From the NCBI RefSeq assembly GCF_015356855.1, contig NZ_ARXR01000025.1, positions 1 to 38,949 on the forward strand: a stretch of 38,949 nt of DNA. The letters are read 5' to 3'. Position 1 is the stretch's first letter, and each line of letters starts with the position of its first letter. A program made the position numbers and the translations under genes. Below are positions 32,334 to 38,949 of the stretch, in pieces. The stretch is from Alloalcanivorax venustensis ISO4. GTDB taxonomy: Bacteria; Pseudomonadota; Gammaproteobacteria; Pseudomonadales; Alcanivoracaceae. The notes beneath the pieces were generated by a model. It ran no database searches, was not told the origin of the DNA, and saw nothing but the letters and a program-made list of their open reading frames with translations.

Positions 32334-32377
32334 TTGTGGGAGCGAGCCTGCTCGCGAAAGGGCGAGCTGGCTCGCCC
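32334..32377. repeat. REP-type palindromic element
   Basis: TTGTGGGAGCGAGCCTGCTC followed by GCGAA matches the repetitive extragenic palindromes common in Pseudomonas and related genera. It contains GCGAGC/GCTCGC arms and is followed by a perfect GGGCGAGC/GCTCGCCC dyad. A related partial copy (GCGAGCGGGCCTGCTC) precedes it. It sits between the convergent osmC and pirin genes and may double as a terminator. Confidence 0.65.
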
Positions 32378-32406
32378 GGCAGGATTCCAGAGGTCTACCC
32401 GACCCC

Positions 32407-33261
32407 TCAAGCTGGCTCAGCCAAAGTGCCGGCCCGGTAGTCCCGCAGCGCCTGCTCGATCTCTTCCTGCGTGTTCATCACGAAGGGACCGTACTGGGCC
32501 ACCGGCTCGCCGATCGGCTTGCCCGCCAGCAACAACAGCCGGGCACCGTCCTCACCGGCGGCAAGCGTCACACGATCGCCGTCGCTCAGCGTGCCGGTGT
32601 GCTCCAGGCGCAGCGTCTCGCCATTCACCGTCAGGCTCCCTTCGAACAGATACAGCAGCGCGTTGTAGCCGCTTTTCACCGGCACGGTCAGGCTTTCGCC
32701 GCCGCGCAACTTCACGTCCAGGTAGAGCGGATCGGTGCTGCCGCCGACCACCGGGGCGGTGATCGTCTCACCGTTGAGCGTCACCTCGCCGGCCACCGCC
32801 TTGACCTGCCCGCCGCCGGGCAGATCCAGACGCGGCATTTCGGTGTCGGCCACGTCCCGGTAACCGGCCGGCTTCATCTTCTCCGCCGCGGGCAGGTTGA
32901 TCCACAGCTGGAAGCCGCGCAGCAAACCGTCCTGCTGCTGGGGCATTTCCTCGTGGATGATGCCGCGCCCGGCGGTCATCCACTGCACGCCACCCTGCTT
33001 GAGATCGCCTTCGTTACCCAGGTGATCACGGTGCTTCATGTGCCCTTCCACCAGGTAGGTGACGGTCTCGAAGCCACGGTGCGGATGGGCCGGGAAGCCG
33101 GCCACGTAGTCGTCCGGATTGTCGGAGGAGAACGCGTCCAGCATCAGGAACGGATCCAGCCGCACCGCCGGGTTGTGGCCCAGCGCGCGCTTCAGGCGCA
33201 CGCCGGCGCCATCGGATGTATCCAGGGCACGGAACGTATTGAGTATGCGACGCTCTTTCAT
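32407..33261 (-). CDS. Pirin family protein
   Basis: A 284-aa bicupin of the pirin family. The N-terminal cupin has metal-ligand residues His59, His61, His103 and Glu105 in FPAHPHRGFETVTY and GRGIIHEEMP. Bacterial pirins include quercetin 2,3-dioxygenases and redox-linked regulators. It lies 34 bases after the glutathionyl-hydroquinone reductase gene on the same strand, so a shared role in quinone or aromatic stress is likely. ATG with AGGAGG upstream. Confidence 0.93.
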   Translation of the reverse strand: MKERRILNTFRALDTSDGAGVRLKRALGHNPAVRLDPFLMLDAFSSDNPDDYVAGFPAHPHRGFETVTYLVEGHMKHRDHLGNEGDLKQGGVQWMTAGRGIIHEEMPQQQDGLLRGFQLWINLPAAEKMKPAGYRDVADTEMPRLDLPGGGQVKAVAGEVTLNGETITAPVVGGSTDPLYLDVKLRGGESLTVPVKSGYNALLYLFEGSLTVNGETLRLEHTGTLSDGDRVTLAAGEDGARLLLLAGKPIGEPVAQYGPFVMNTQEEIEQALRDYRAGTLAEPA

Positions 33262-33295
33262 GGTTGCCTCCTGTTGGCTGTCCTCCGGGGCGCCC

Positions 33296-34300
33296 TCAGA
33301 CGCCCCGGATCTCCCGTTCGCCCAGCCGGTCGCGGTCGTGGGCGGCGGAAAGATCCTGCTCCGGGCCGATCGAGATGATCCCGTGGGGGTTCACCGTCGG
33401 GTGGCTGCGGAAATAATGGTTGCGGATATGATCCATATCCACGCTGCCGGCCACGCCGGGCAGCTGGTAGAGCTCGCGCAACAGACCGCTCAGGTTGGGG
33501 TAGTCGGCGATCCGCCGGCGGTCGCACTTGAAGTGCGTAACGTAAACCGGATCGAACCGCACCAACGTGGTCCACAGGCGCAGATCCGCCTCGGTGAGCG
33601 TGTTGCCCACCAGATAGCGGCTTTTACCGAGCCGCTCTTCCAATTCGTCGAGGGTGCCGAACAGCGCCTGCACCGCCTCGTCGTAGGCCTGCTGGCCGGT
33701 GGCGAAGCCGGCCTTGTAAACGCCGTTGTTGACCTTCTCGTAGACCGGGCTGTTGACCGCCTCGATCTGTTCGCGCAAATCGCTCGGGTAGTAATCCCCC
33801 GGCCGCGCACCGACCCCGTCAAAGGCACTGTTGAACATGCGGATAATGTCGGCGGACTCGTTGCTGACAATGGTCTCGCGCTGCTTGTCCCACAGCACCG
33901 GCACGGTGACGCGCCCGGTGTACTTACCGTCGGCCTTCAAATACAGCTGATACAGCTTATCCAGGCCGTACAGCGGGTCGCCGGTGGCGCCCGGGAAGTC
34001 CTCGCGCAGTTCCCAGCCGTGCTCCAGCATCAGCGGGTGGACCACGGACACGTCAATGTGTTTCTCAAGACCTTTCCAGGCGCGCATCACCAGCGCCCGG
34101 TGGGCCCAGGGGCAGGCGTAGGACACATACAGGTGGTAACGGCCGCTCTCCGCCGGGAAACCGCCCTCGCCGGTGGGGCCGGCTTCGCCCTCCGCGGTCA
34201 CCCAGTTACGGAACTGGCTTTCCGAGCGCTTGAAATGGCCACCGGTGCTCTTGGTGTCGTACCACTTGTCTTGCCACTGTCCTTCTACCAGCAGTCCCAT
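33296..34300 (-). CDS. Glutathionyl-hydroquinone reductase (Xi-class GST)
   Basis: A 334-aa enzyme that reduces glutathionyl-hydroquinones to hydroquinones. The catalytic Cys63 is in SYACPWAHRAL, the Xi-class motif; SNESADIIRMFN and YLVGNTLTEADLRLWTTLVR are also typical. ATG at 34300 with AGGAGG. First gene of the two-gene minus run with pirin, divergent from a LysR regulator. Confidence 0.93.
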   Translation of the reverse strand: MGLLVEGQWQDKWYDTKSTGGHFKRSESQFRNWVTAEGEAGPTGEGGFPAESGRYHLYVSYACPWAHRALVMRAWKGLEKHIDVSVVHPLMLEHGWELREDFPGATGDPLYGLDKLYQLYLKADGKYTGRVTVPVLWDKQRETIVSNESADIIRMFNSAFDGVGARPGDYYPSDLREQIEAVNSPVYEKVNNGVYKAGFATGQQAYDEAVQALFGTLDELEERLGKSRYLVGNTLTEADLRLWTTLVRFDPVYVTHFKCDRRRIADYPNLSGLLRELYQLPGVAGSVDMDHIRNHYFRSHPTVNPHGIISIGPEQDLSAAHDRDRLGEREIRGV

Positions 34301-34371
34301 GGGACCTCCTTGGAATCATTGCTTGAAGCTGACCTCTATTATTGATTCTGAAAAGGCGATATAAAACAGCA

Positions 34372-34388
34372 CATATTTGTGAAATATG
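34372..34388. promoter_or_regulatory. Candidate LysR operator
   Basis: CATATTT-GTG-AAATATG is a perfect 7-bp dyad, 15 bases before the LysR start codon in the divergent gap, in the place where a LysR regulator typically binds to control itself and the reductase-pirin pair. Confidence 0.55.
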
Positions 34389-34403
34389 GTCAATTGATTC
34401 GAT

Positions 34404-35285
34404 ATGTCGACGAAAATCACCCTGGACCAATGGCAGGCCCTGATCGCCGTGGTGGACGAGGGCGGCTACGCCGCCGCCGCCGAGGCGCTGGACAAAAGCC
34501 AGTCCGCGATCAGCTACGCGGTGCAGAAAATCGAGACCGAGCTGGGCGTGCGCGCCTTCGCCCTGGAGGGCCGCCGCGCCAAACTCACCGAGACCGGCAG
34601 CCTGTTGTACCGCCAGGCCAAGGTGCTGGTGGACGAGGCGGGCCGCATCGAGAACACCGCGATCCGCTTCGGCCACGGCTGGGAGCCGCTGGTGCGGCTC
34701 ACCGCCGACGGCCTGTTCCCCCAGGATCAGGTACTCTGCGCCCTGGTGCGGCTGGCCAGCGAAAGCCCGCTGACCCGGGTGGAGTTCCAGGAAACCGTGC
34801 TGTCCGGTTCCGAGGAAGCGCTGCTGCGCCATGAGGCGGACGTGGTAATCACCGGCCGGGTGCCGCCCGGCTTCATGGGCGATCATCTGTCGCGGATCCG
34901 CTTCGTGGCGGTGGCGGCGCCGGAGCACGCGTTGCACCATCAGGGGCCGCTGGAGCTGGACCACCTGCGCCCGCACCGCCAGCTGGTGATCCGCGATTCC
35001 GGCAAGCGCCGGGTGGACTCGGGCTGGCTGGGCGCCGAGCAGCGCTGGACCTTTTCCCACGGCAGCGCGCGCCGCCAGGCGTTGCTGCGAGGCCTGGGTT
35101 TCGCCTGGGTGCCGGAGACCGAAATCGCCGCCGATCTGGCCGAAGGCCGCCTGCTGCCGCTGCCGCTTAAAGAGGGCGTGGAGCGCTTCCACGACCTCTA
35201 TCTGGTCTACGCCGACGGTCAGTACGCCGGCCGGGCCGCACGCTTTCTCGGTGAATGCCTGAGGGCGGAAGCCGAACCCGTTTAA
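34404..35285 (+). CDS. LysR-family transcriptional regulator
   Basis: A 293-aa LTTR. The N-terminal HTH at about 5-62 (QWQALIAVVDEGGYAAAAEA ... KSQSAISYAVQKIETELGV) is followed by a periplasmic-binding-like effector domain. The ATG at 34404 lacks a clear ribosome site. It is divergent from the glutathionyl-hydroquinone reductase gene, so it likely controls that gene and pirin in response to quinones or similar compounds (inference). Confidence 0.9.
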   Translation: MSTKITLDQWQALIAVVDEGGYAAAAEALDKSQSAISYAVQKIETELGVRAFALEGRRAKLTETGSLLYRQAKVLVDEAGRIENTAIRFGHGWEPLVRLTADGLFPQDQVLCALVRLASESPLTRVEFQETVLSGSEEALLRHEADVVITGRVPPGFMGDHLSRIRFVAVAAPEHALHHQGPLELDHLRPHRQLVIRDSGKRRVDSGWLGAEQRWTFSHGSARRQALLRGLGFAWVPETEIAADLAEGRLLPLPLKEGVERFHDLYLVYADGQYAGRAARFLGECLRAEAEPV

Positions 35286-35305
35286 CTGGTAGGAAAGAGA
35301 ACACC

Positions 35306-36025
35306 ATGACACCGAACACCACCGCGATTCGCATTGAGAACCGCTATAACGGCCCGCCGGGCTCTGCCAACGGCGGCTATATTTGCGGCCGCATGGCCGA
35401 GCACGCCGGCACGGCGTGCGTGGAAACCCGCCTGATGGCGCCGCCGCCGCTGGATACCGACATGCCGCTGCGGCTGGACAACGCGCAGTGGTTCGCCCTG
35501 CACGACGACCAGCCGGTGGCCCGCGCCCGCCAGGCCAGCCTGCCGGAACTGAACGTGCCGGCCCCGGCCACCGTGGACGAAGCGCGGGAGGCGGAAACCC
35601 GCTTCAGCGGTTTCGTCGACCATCCTTTCCCTGGCTGCTACGTGTGCGGCCCGGACCGGGACGACGGCCTGCGGCTGTTCCCCGGTTGGCTGGACGACCG
35701 CCGCGCGGTGGCCTGCCCGTGGACACCGGCGGCCAGCCACGGCGACGACCGGGGCCGGGTGACGCTGCCGCAGGTGTACGCGGCGCTGGACTGCCCGGGC
35801 TCGTTCACCCTGGAGAAAGACCCGGACACCTGGGTGGTGCTGGGCAGTTTCACGGTGCAGGTGGACGCGCTGCCGAACGTGGGCGAGACCTATGTGGTGA
35901 GTGGCTGGCCGCTGGGCCGCGACGGGCGCAAACACTTCGCCGGCACCGCGGTGCACGACGCCGCCGGTCGCTGTCTGGCCCGCGCCCATGCGGTCTGGGT
36001 GCAGATTCCGGCCGGTTCCCGTTGA
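35306..36025 (+). CDS. Hypothetical protein, possible double-hotdog fold
   Basis: A 239-aa protein not firmly recognised. The opening SANGGYICGRMAEHAG and VETRLMAPPPLDTDMPLRL look like an acyl-CoA-thioesterase-like hotdog half. A second half contains FPGCYVCGPDRDDGLRLFPG, LPQVYAALDCPG and TAVHDAAGRCLARAHAVWVQ. Cys-containing GCYVCGP is a notable motif. ATG at 35306 with AGGAAAGAG upstream, 20 bases after the LysR gene, so the two are likely co-transcribed. The hotdog reading is tentative. Confidence 0.65.
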   Translation: MTPNTTAIRIENRYNGPPGSANGGYICGRMAEHAGTACVETRLMAPPPLDTDMPLRLDNAQWFALHDDQPVARARQASLPELNVPAPATVDEAREAETRFSGFVDHPFPGCYVCGPDRDDGLRLFPGWLDDRRAVACPWTPAASHGDDRGRVTLPQVYAALDCPGSFTLEKDPDTWVVLGSFTVQVDALPNVGETYVVSGWPLGRDGRKHFAGTAVHDAAGRCLARAHAVWVQIPAGSR

Positions 36026-36056
36026 CGTCACCCTCGCGGAAGCGCTCTATACTGTT

Positions 36057-36071
36057 TGAGAATGATTCCCA
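36057..36071. promoter_or_regulatory. Fur-like 7-1-7 dyad before the DUF4136 gene
   Basis: TGAGAAT-G-ATTCCCA matches the Fur pattern TGATAAT-N-ATTATCA at 11 of 14 positions. It lies just after a TATACT -10-like hexamer and 12 bases before the lipoprotein ATG. It is weak evidence. Confidence 0.25.
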
Positions 36072-36083
36072 GGGAGTTGTCCA

Positions 36084-36626
36084 ATGCGAGCCTTACACAG
36101 CCTGCCCTTGATCGCCGCGCTCGCCCTGTTGCTGGGCGGGTGCGTGTCGCCGGTGGTGATCGACCATCGCGCCGGCACCGATTTCAGTCAGTACCGCAGT
36201 TACGCCATTGAGGCGCCGGACGCCGACCAGGAGGCGCTCAGCCTGAACGGCCAGCGGGTGCAGGAAGCCGTACACCGCGAACTGGCGGACGGACCGCTGA
36301 CCCGTGCCGACCTGGATCAGGCGGACCTGGCGGTGCGCTACGCCTTCGTGCCGGTGGAGAAATTCCAGGGCAGCACCCTGCAATTCGGCTTCGGCTGGTT
36401 CAACCGGGGCTACGGCATCGGCGCCACCACCCCGGTGGAAGGCGAGACCTACGAAGAGCACAAGCTGCAAATCGCCCTGGTCGAACGCAGCAGCAGCGAA
36501 GTGGTCTGGGAAGCCACCAGCCGCGACACGCTCTACGAATCGATGAGCAGCGAACGCCGCAAGGAACGCATCGACGCGATGGTGGCGGAGATGTTCAATC
36601 GCTTCCCGCCGGGCGCGGCGAACTAA
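36084..36626 (+). CDS. DUF4136 lipoprotein
   Basis: A 180-aa lipoprotein. The signal peptide ends in lipobox LGGC with Cys20. The mature part fits the DUF4136 family: DFSQYRSYAI, then NGQRVQEAVHRELADG, and EEHKLQIALVERSSSEVVWE near the end. Function unknown. It overlaps the histidine kinase gene by 32 bases on the opposite strand. ATG at 36084 with AGGGAG. Confidence 0.85.
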   Translation: MRALHSLPLIAALALLLGGCVSPVVIDHRAGTDFSQYRSYAIEAPDADQEALSLNGQRVQEAVHRELADGPLTRADLDQADLAVRYAFVPVEKFQGSTLQFGFGWFNRGYGIGATTPVEGETYEEHKLQIALVERSSSEVVWEATSRDTLYESMSSERRKERIDAMVAEMFNRFPPGAAN

Positions 36627-37947
36627 GCCACCGCAGGGTCACGCGCAGGCCGCCGCTGTCGGCGGCGTCCAGCGCAATGGTACCGCCGGTGCGCGCCATC
36701 ACCGAGGCGACGATGGCCAGGCCCAGCCCCTGGCCCTCGCCACCGCCGCGCCAGCCCCGGTCCAGGGCGCGGGCGCGCTGATCCGGGGCCAGCCCGGGGC
36801 CCTGATCCTCGACGGCCACGGCAATGTCTTCGCCGTTGTGTCCGCTCTCTACCCGCACCCCTATCTCACCGCCGACCGGGCTGTGCCGGACCGCGTTCTC
36901 CAGCACATTGCGCAGCGCGATCCGCATCAGGCCCGGTCCGGCCGGAGCGGCCCGCCGCAACGCCCGGTCATCGTCCGCGTCCAGGTGAACGGTGAGACGC
37001 TTTTCGAGGCTGGCGGGCCGCAGTTCTTCCAGCACCGTGGCGAGCAGATCGCCGAGCGCTTCCGGCGGCTCCCGGCGCCGGCTTTCCGCGCCCTCTTCCC
37101 GGGCCAGGGCCAGCAGCTGATCCAGGTTGTTGGCCAGCCGCAGCACCGCCTGCCGGGCCTGCGCCCGGGCGTGGGCGGCGCGCTCGCCGTCGGTCATATC
37201 GGCGACCTGAAGCTGGGTGCGGATCGCCGCCAGCGGCGTGCGCAGTTCATGGGCCAGGTCGTCGGTGAGGCGCCGTTCGCGCATCAGGGCATCGCGGGCG
37301 TTGCCGAGCCAGTGGTTGAGGGTGTCGACCATGGGCGCCAGTTCCACCCCGCCTTCCGGCACACTCAGAGGCGCTTCGTCGGTGACGCGGCGCCGGGACA
37401 GGTCGGCACGCAGCACGGCCAGCGGCGCCAGGGCGCGCCCCACCGCCCACCACACCAACGCCAGGCTGGCCAGCAGGCCCAGGCCCAGGGTCACCAGCAG
37501 CACCAGCGCCACCTGGCGCATAAAGGCGGTGCGCCCGGCCATGCGTTCCGCCGAGGTGACGCGCAACTCGCCGTCGCTGACGGTGAACACCCGCCAGGTT
37601 TCGCCCTCGACCTGTTGCTCGCCGAAGCCGTCCTCGGGCAGCGCCAGTCCGGCGTTGGGGGCGCCGCCGGAACGGGCCAGCACCTCGCCGCGCAGGCTGC
37701 TGATTTCACAGGCGATGCCGCCCAAGGGCAGGGCGCCGGACTCCTGCAGTTTCAGGTCGCCGGCGGCGTCGCTTTCCAGCAGCGACACCACCATGCGCGC
37801 GGACGCCGCCAGGCGCTGGTCCAGCACCCGCGCGACCCGGTCACGGACCTCGCCGTGCAGCCACACCGCCAGCACCAGCCACAGCACCGACAGCCCCAGC
37901 CCCATGCACAGCAGCAAGCGGCCGCGCAAACTGGCGGGCCCGATCAC
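36595..37947 (-). CDS. Two-component sensor histidine kinase
   Basis: A 450-aa membrane sensor kinase. Two transmembrane helices (about 11-31 and 145-168) bracket a ~110-residue periplasmic sensor region. A HAMP segment is followed by the H box with His233 (LAHELRTPLA), the N box NVLENAVRHSP and G boxes DQGPGLA and GQGLGLAIV. It overlaps the response regulator by four bases. A GTG start at 37947 gives this length. Its layout next to a divergent membrane thiol-redox-type gene resembles the DsbRS locus of Pseudomonas aeruginosa (inference). Confidence 0.9.
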   Translation of the reverse strand: MIGPASLRGRLLLCMGLGLSVLWLVLAVWLHGEVRDRVARVLDQRLAASARMVVSLLESDAAGDLKLQESGALPLGGIACEISSLRGEVLARSGGAPNAGLALPEDGFGEQQVEGETWRVFTVSDGELRVTSAERMAGRTAFMRQVALVLLVTLGLGLLASLALVWWAVGRALAPLAVLRADLSRRRVTDEAPLSVPEGGVELAPMVDTLNHWLGNARDALMRERRLTDDLAHELRTPLAAIRTQLQVADMTDGERAAHARAQARQAVLRLANNLDQLLALAREEGAESRRREPPEALGDLLATVLEELRPASLEKRLTVHLDADDDRALRRAAPAGPGLMRIALRNVLENAVRHSPVGGEIGVRVESGHNGEDIAVAVEDQGPGLAPDQRARALDRGWRGGGEGQGLGLAIVASVMARTGGTIALDAADSGGLRVTLRWLSSPRPAGSD

Positions 37948-38606
37948 GGCGGGGTCCCCAGCCGGTAGCCCTCACCACGCACGGTGTCGATCAGGGCGTC
38001 GCCGAGTTTGCGGCGCAGGTTGTGGATGTGCACCGCCAGGGCGTTGCTCTCCACGCCGTCGGTCCAGCCGTAGACCCGGTCGGCGAGCTGAACCGGGGTC
38101 AGCACCTGGCCACGGCTTTGCAGCAGGGCCTGCAGCAGGGCCCGCTCACGGCGCGGCAGGGTGACCGCCTCGCCGTGCAGCCAGAGCCGCTGGGCCGCCG
38201 GTTCGAACCGCAGGCCGCCGTACTCGATCACCGGCGCGGCGCGGCCGGCGGCGCGGCGCATCAAGGCGTGCAGGCGGGCCACCAGCTCGTCCAGGTCAAA
38301 GGGTTTCACCAGGTAGTCATCGGCGCCGGCGTTCAATCCCGTCACCCGGTGCTCGACGCCGTCCCGGGCGGTGAGCACCAGCACCGGCTCGTCCCGCCCC
38401 AGGCGGCGCCAGCGCGCCAGCAGCGACAGCCCGTCCTGGTCGGGCAGACCCAGATCGAGCACCACCAGGTCAAAGGCGGTACTGTCCAGGGCGGCGTCGG
38501 CATCGGCGGCGCGGGTCACCCAGGCCACGGAAAAGCCGTGGGCCTGAAGACCGGCCTGCACGCCGTCGCCGAGCAGGGCGTCGTCTTCGATCAGTAGTAG
38601 ATGCAT
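37944..38606 (-). CDS. OmpR/PhoB-family response regulator
   Basis: A 220-aa response regulator. The receiver carries the acidic pocket Glu7-Asp8-Asp9, phosphoacceptor Asp51 (VVLDLGLP) and Lys in YLVKPFD; the winged-helix DNA-binding domain (about 125-218) contains RERALLQALLQS and VHIHNLRRKL. It is the first gene of the two-gene operon with the histidine kinase. A TTAA-N7-TTAA direct repeat upstream is a probable binding site. Confidence 0.94.
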   Translation of the reverse strand: MHLLLIEDDALLGDGVQAGLQAHGFSVAWVTRAADADAALDSTAFDLVVLDLGLPDQDGLSLLARWRRLGRDEPVLVLTARDGVEHRVTGLNAGADDYLVKPFDLDELVARLHALMRRAAGRAAPVIEYGGLRFEPAAQRLWLHGEAVTLPRRERALLQALLQSRGQVLTPVQLADRVYGWTDGVESNALAVHIHNLRRKLGDALIDTVRGEGYRLGTPP

Positions 38607-38630
38607 AGGAAACCAGAATGCGGGCGCCGG

Positions 38631-38648
38631 ATTAACCCGGCGTTAATC
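38631..38648. promoter_or_regulatory. Candidate response-regulator box (TTAA direct repeat)
   Basis: ATTAACCCGGCGTTAATC contains two TTAA cores 11 bases apart (38632 and 38643), the spacing of one helical turn used by OmpR-family regulators. It lies 26 bases before the regulator start and 48 before the divergent membrane gene, so it could control both. Confidence 0.55.
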
Positions 38649-38695
38649 ATGGTCGGGAATGCTGGGCCCGGCAACCAGGACACCCAAGAGGCCCC

Positions 38696-38949
38696 ATGAA
38701 CGCTTTGCAACTCGGACCCTTCGCGCTACCGCTCGCCCTGCTGCCCTGGCTGGTGGGCCTGATCGCCGCCTGGCTGGTGGCCTGGTACCGCCGCCGCCGT
38801 GGCCACGGGGACGCCGAGCCGCTGCTGTGGCGCATTGGGCTGCTGGCGCTGATCGGCGCGCGGGTGGCGTTCGTGGCGCGCTACCACGACCGCTTCGCCG
38901 GGCCGCTGGAAATGATCGACCTGCGCGACGGCGGCCTCTGGTGGCCCGG
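38696..38949 (+). CDS. Partial membrane protein with Lgt-like N-terminus (thioredoxin-linked family possible)
   Basis: Partial gene, 84 codons to the right edge. The ATG at 38696 opens a protein with two hydrophobic segments (about 9-29 and 45-61), a basic RRRRGHG loop and then RVAFVARYHDRFAGPLEMID plus LRDGGLWW. This resembles the N-terminal membrane part, related to prolipoprotein diacylglyceryl transferase, found fused to or associated with TlpA/DsbE-type thioredoxins in pseudomonads. The rest is outside the window, so the assignment is tentative. Confidence 0.5.
   Translation, partial: MNALQLGPFALPLALLPWLVGLIAAWLVAWYRRRRGHGDAEPLLWRIGLLALIGARVAFVARYHDRFAGPLEMIDLRDGGLWWP

Noticed and set aside
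36026-36050. TTGACG / TATACT as a promoter for the DUF4136 gene
   Set aside because: The spacer is about 20 bases, too long for a confident sigma-70 promoter.

Overview
The window reads as a chromosomal segment of a GC-rich, hydrocarbon-degrading gammaproteobacterium, most likely Alcanivorax/Alloalcanivorax or a close relative. This is inferred from gene content: an AlkB-type alkane 1-monooxygenase divergent from a GntR regulator (the alkB2-gntR layout known from Alcanivorax), many acyl-CoA enzymes, and Pseudomonas-like housekeeping blocks (dprA-tsaP / def-fmt-rsmB-trkA-trkH; yggT-proC-yggS / pilT-pilU). No rRNA, tRNA or CRISPR array was recognised, and no gene-free stretch exceeds about 300 bases.

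Layout. 1-7.2 kb: the start of dprA and the LysM pilus-secretin protein tsaP on the minus strand, divergent from the tightly packed def-fmt-rsmB-trkA-trkH run (translation initiation, rRNA methylation, K+ uptake). 7.2-12.3 kb: lipid/hydrocarbon genes, namely an amidohydrolase, a crotonase-fold enzyme, alkB with its divergent gntR, and a tetR-thioesterase divergent pair. 12.35-18.3 kb: an accessory island, visibly AT-richer than its flanks. It holds one plus-strand antitoxin-like XRE gene followed by nine unrelated minus-strand genes, each followed by an imperfect inverted repeat with integron attC features. No integrase gene lies next to it on either side, so it is an integrase-less cassette array (CALIN type). 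18.4-27.4 kb: fatty-acid/leucine-type catabolism and envelope genes (acyl-CoA dehydrogenase, OsmC, a 1017-aa Ig-like lipoprotein behind a striking GTAC dyad, a membrane-anchored lipase-like hydrolase, HMG-CoA lyase, double-hotdog thioesterase, SDR). 27.3-31.8 kb: yggT-proC-yggS divergent from pilT-pilU (type IV pilus retraction). 31.9-36.6 kb: a second OsmC, pirin and glutathionyl-hydroquinone reductase divergent from a LysR regulator, a possible hotdog protein and a DUF4136 lipoprotein. 36.6-38.9 kb: an OmpR-type two-component system divergent from a membrane protein that runs off the window.

How the parts fit. The backbone genes suggest growth on alkanes and long-chain acyl compounds: AlkB oxidises alkanes, and the dehydrogenase, crotonase, thioesterases and SDR would handle the resulting acyl chains. 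OsmC, pirin and GS-hydroquinone reductase fit oxidative or quinone stress. TsaP and PilT/PilU belong to type IV pilus function. The cassette island is unrelated in composition and orientation. It carries small-molecule-modifying enzymes (GFA, nucleotidyltransferase-fold, GNAT, VOC, methyltransferase), an Imm32-like orphan immunity protein, a possible HEPN protein and two proteins of unknown function. It is the part of the window most likely to hold undescribed biology.
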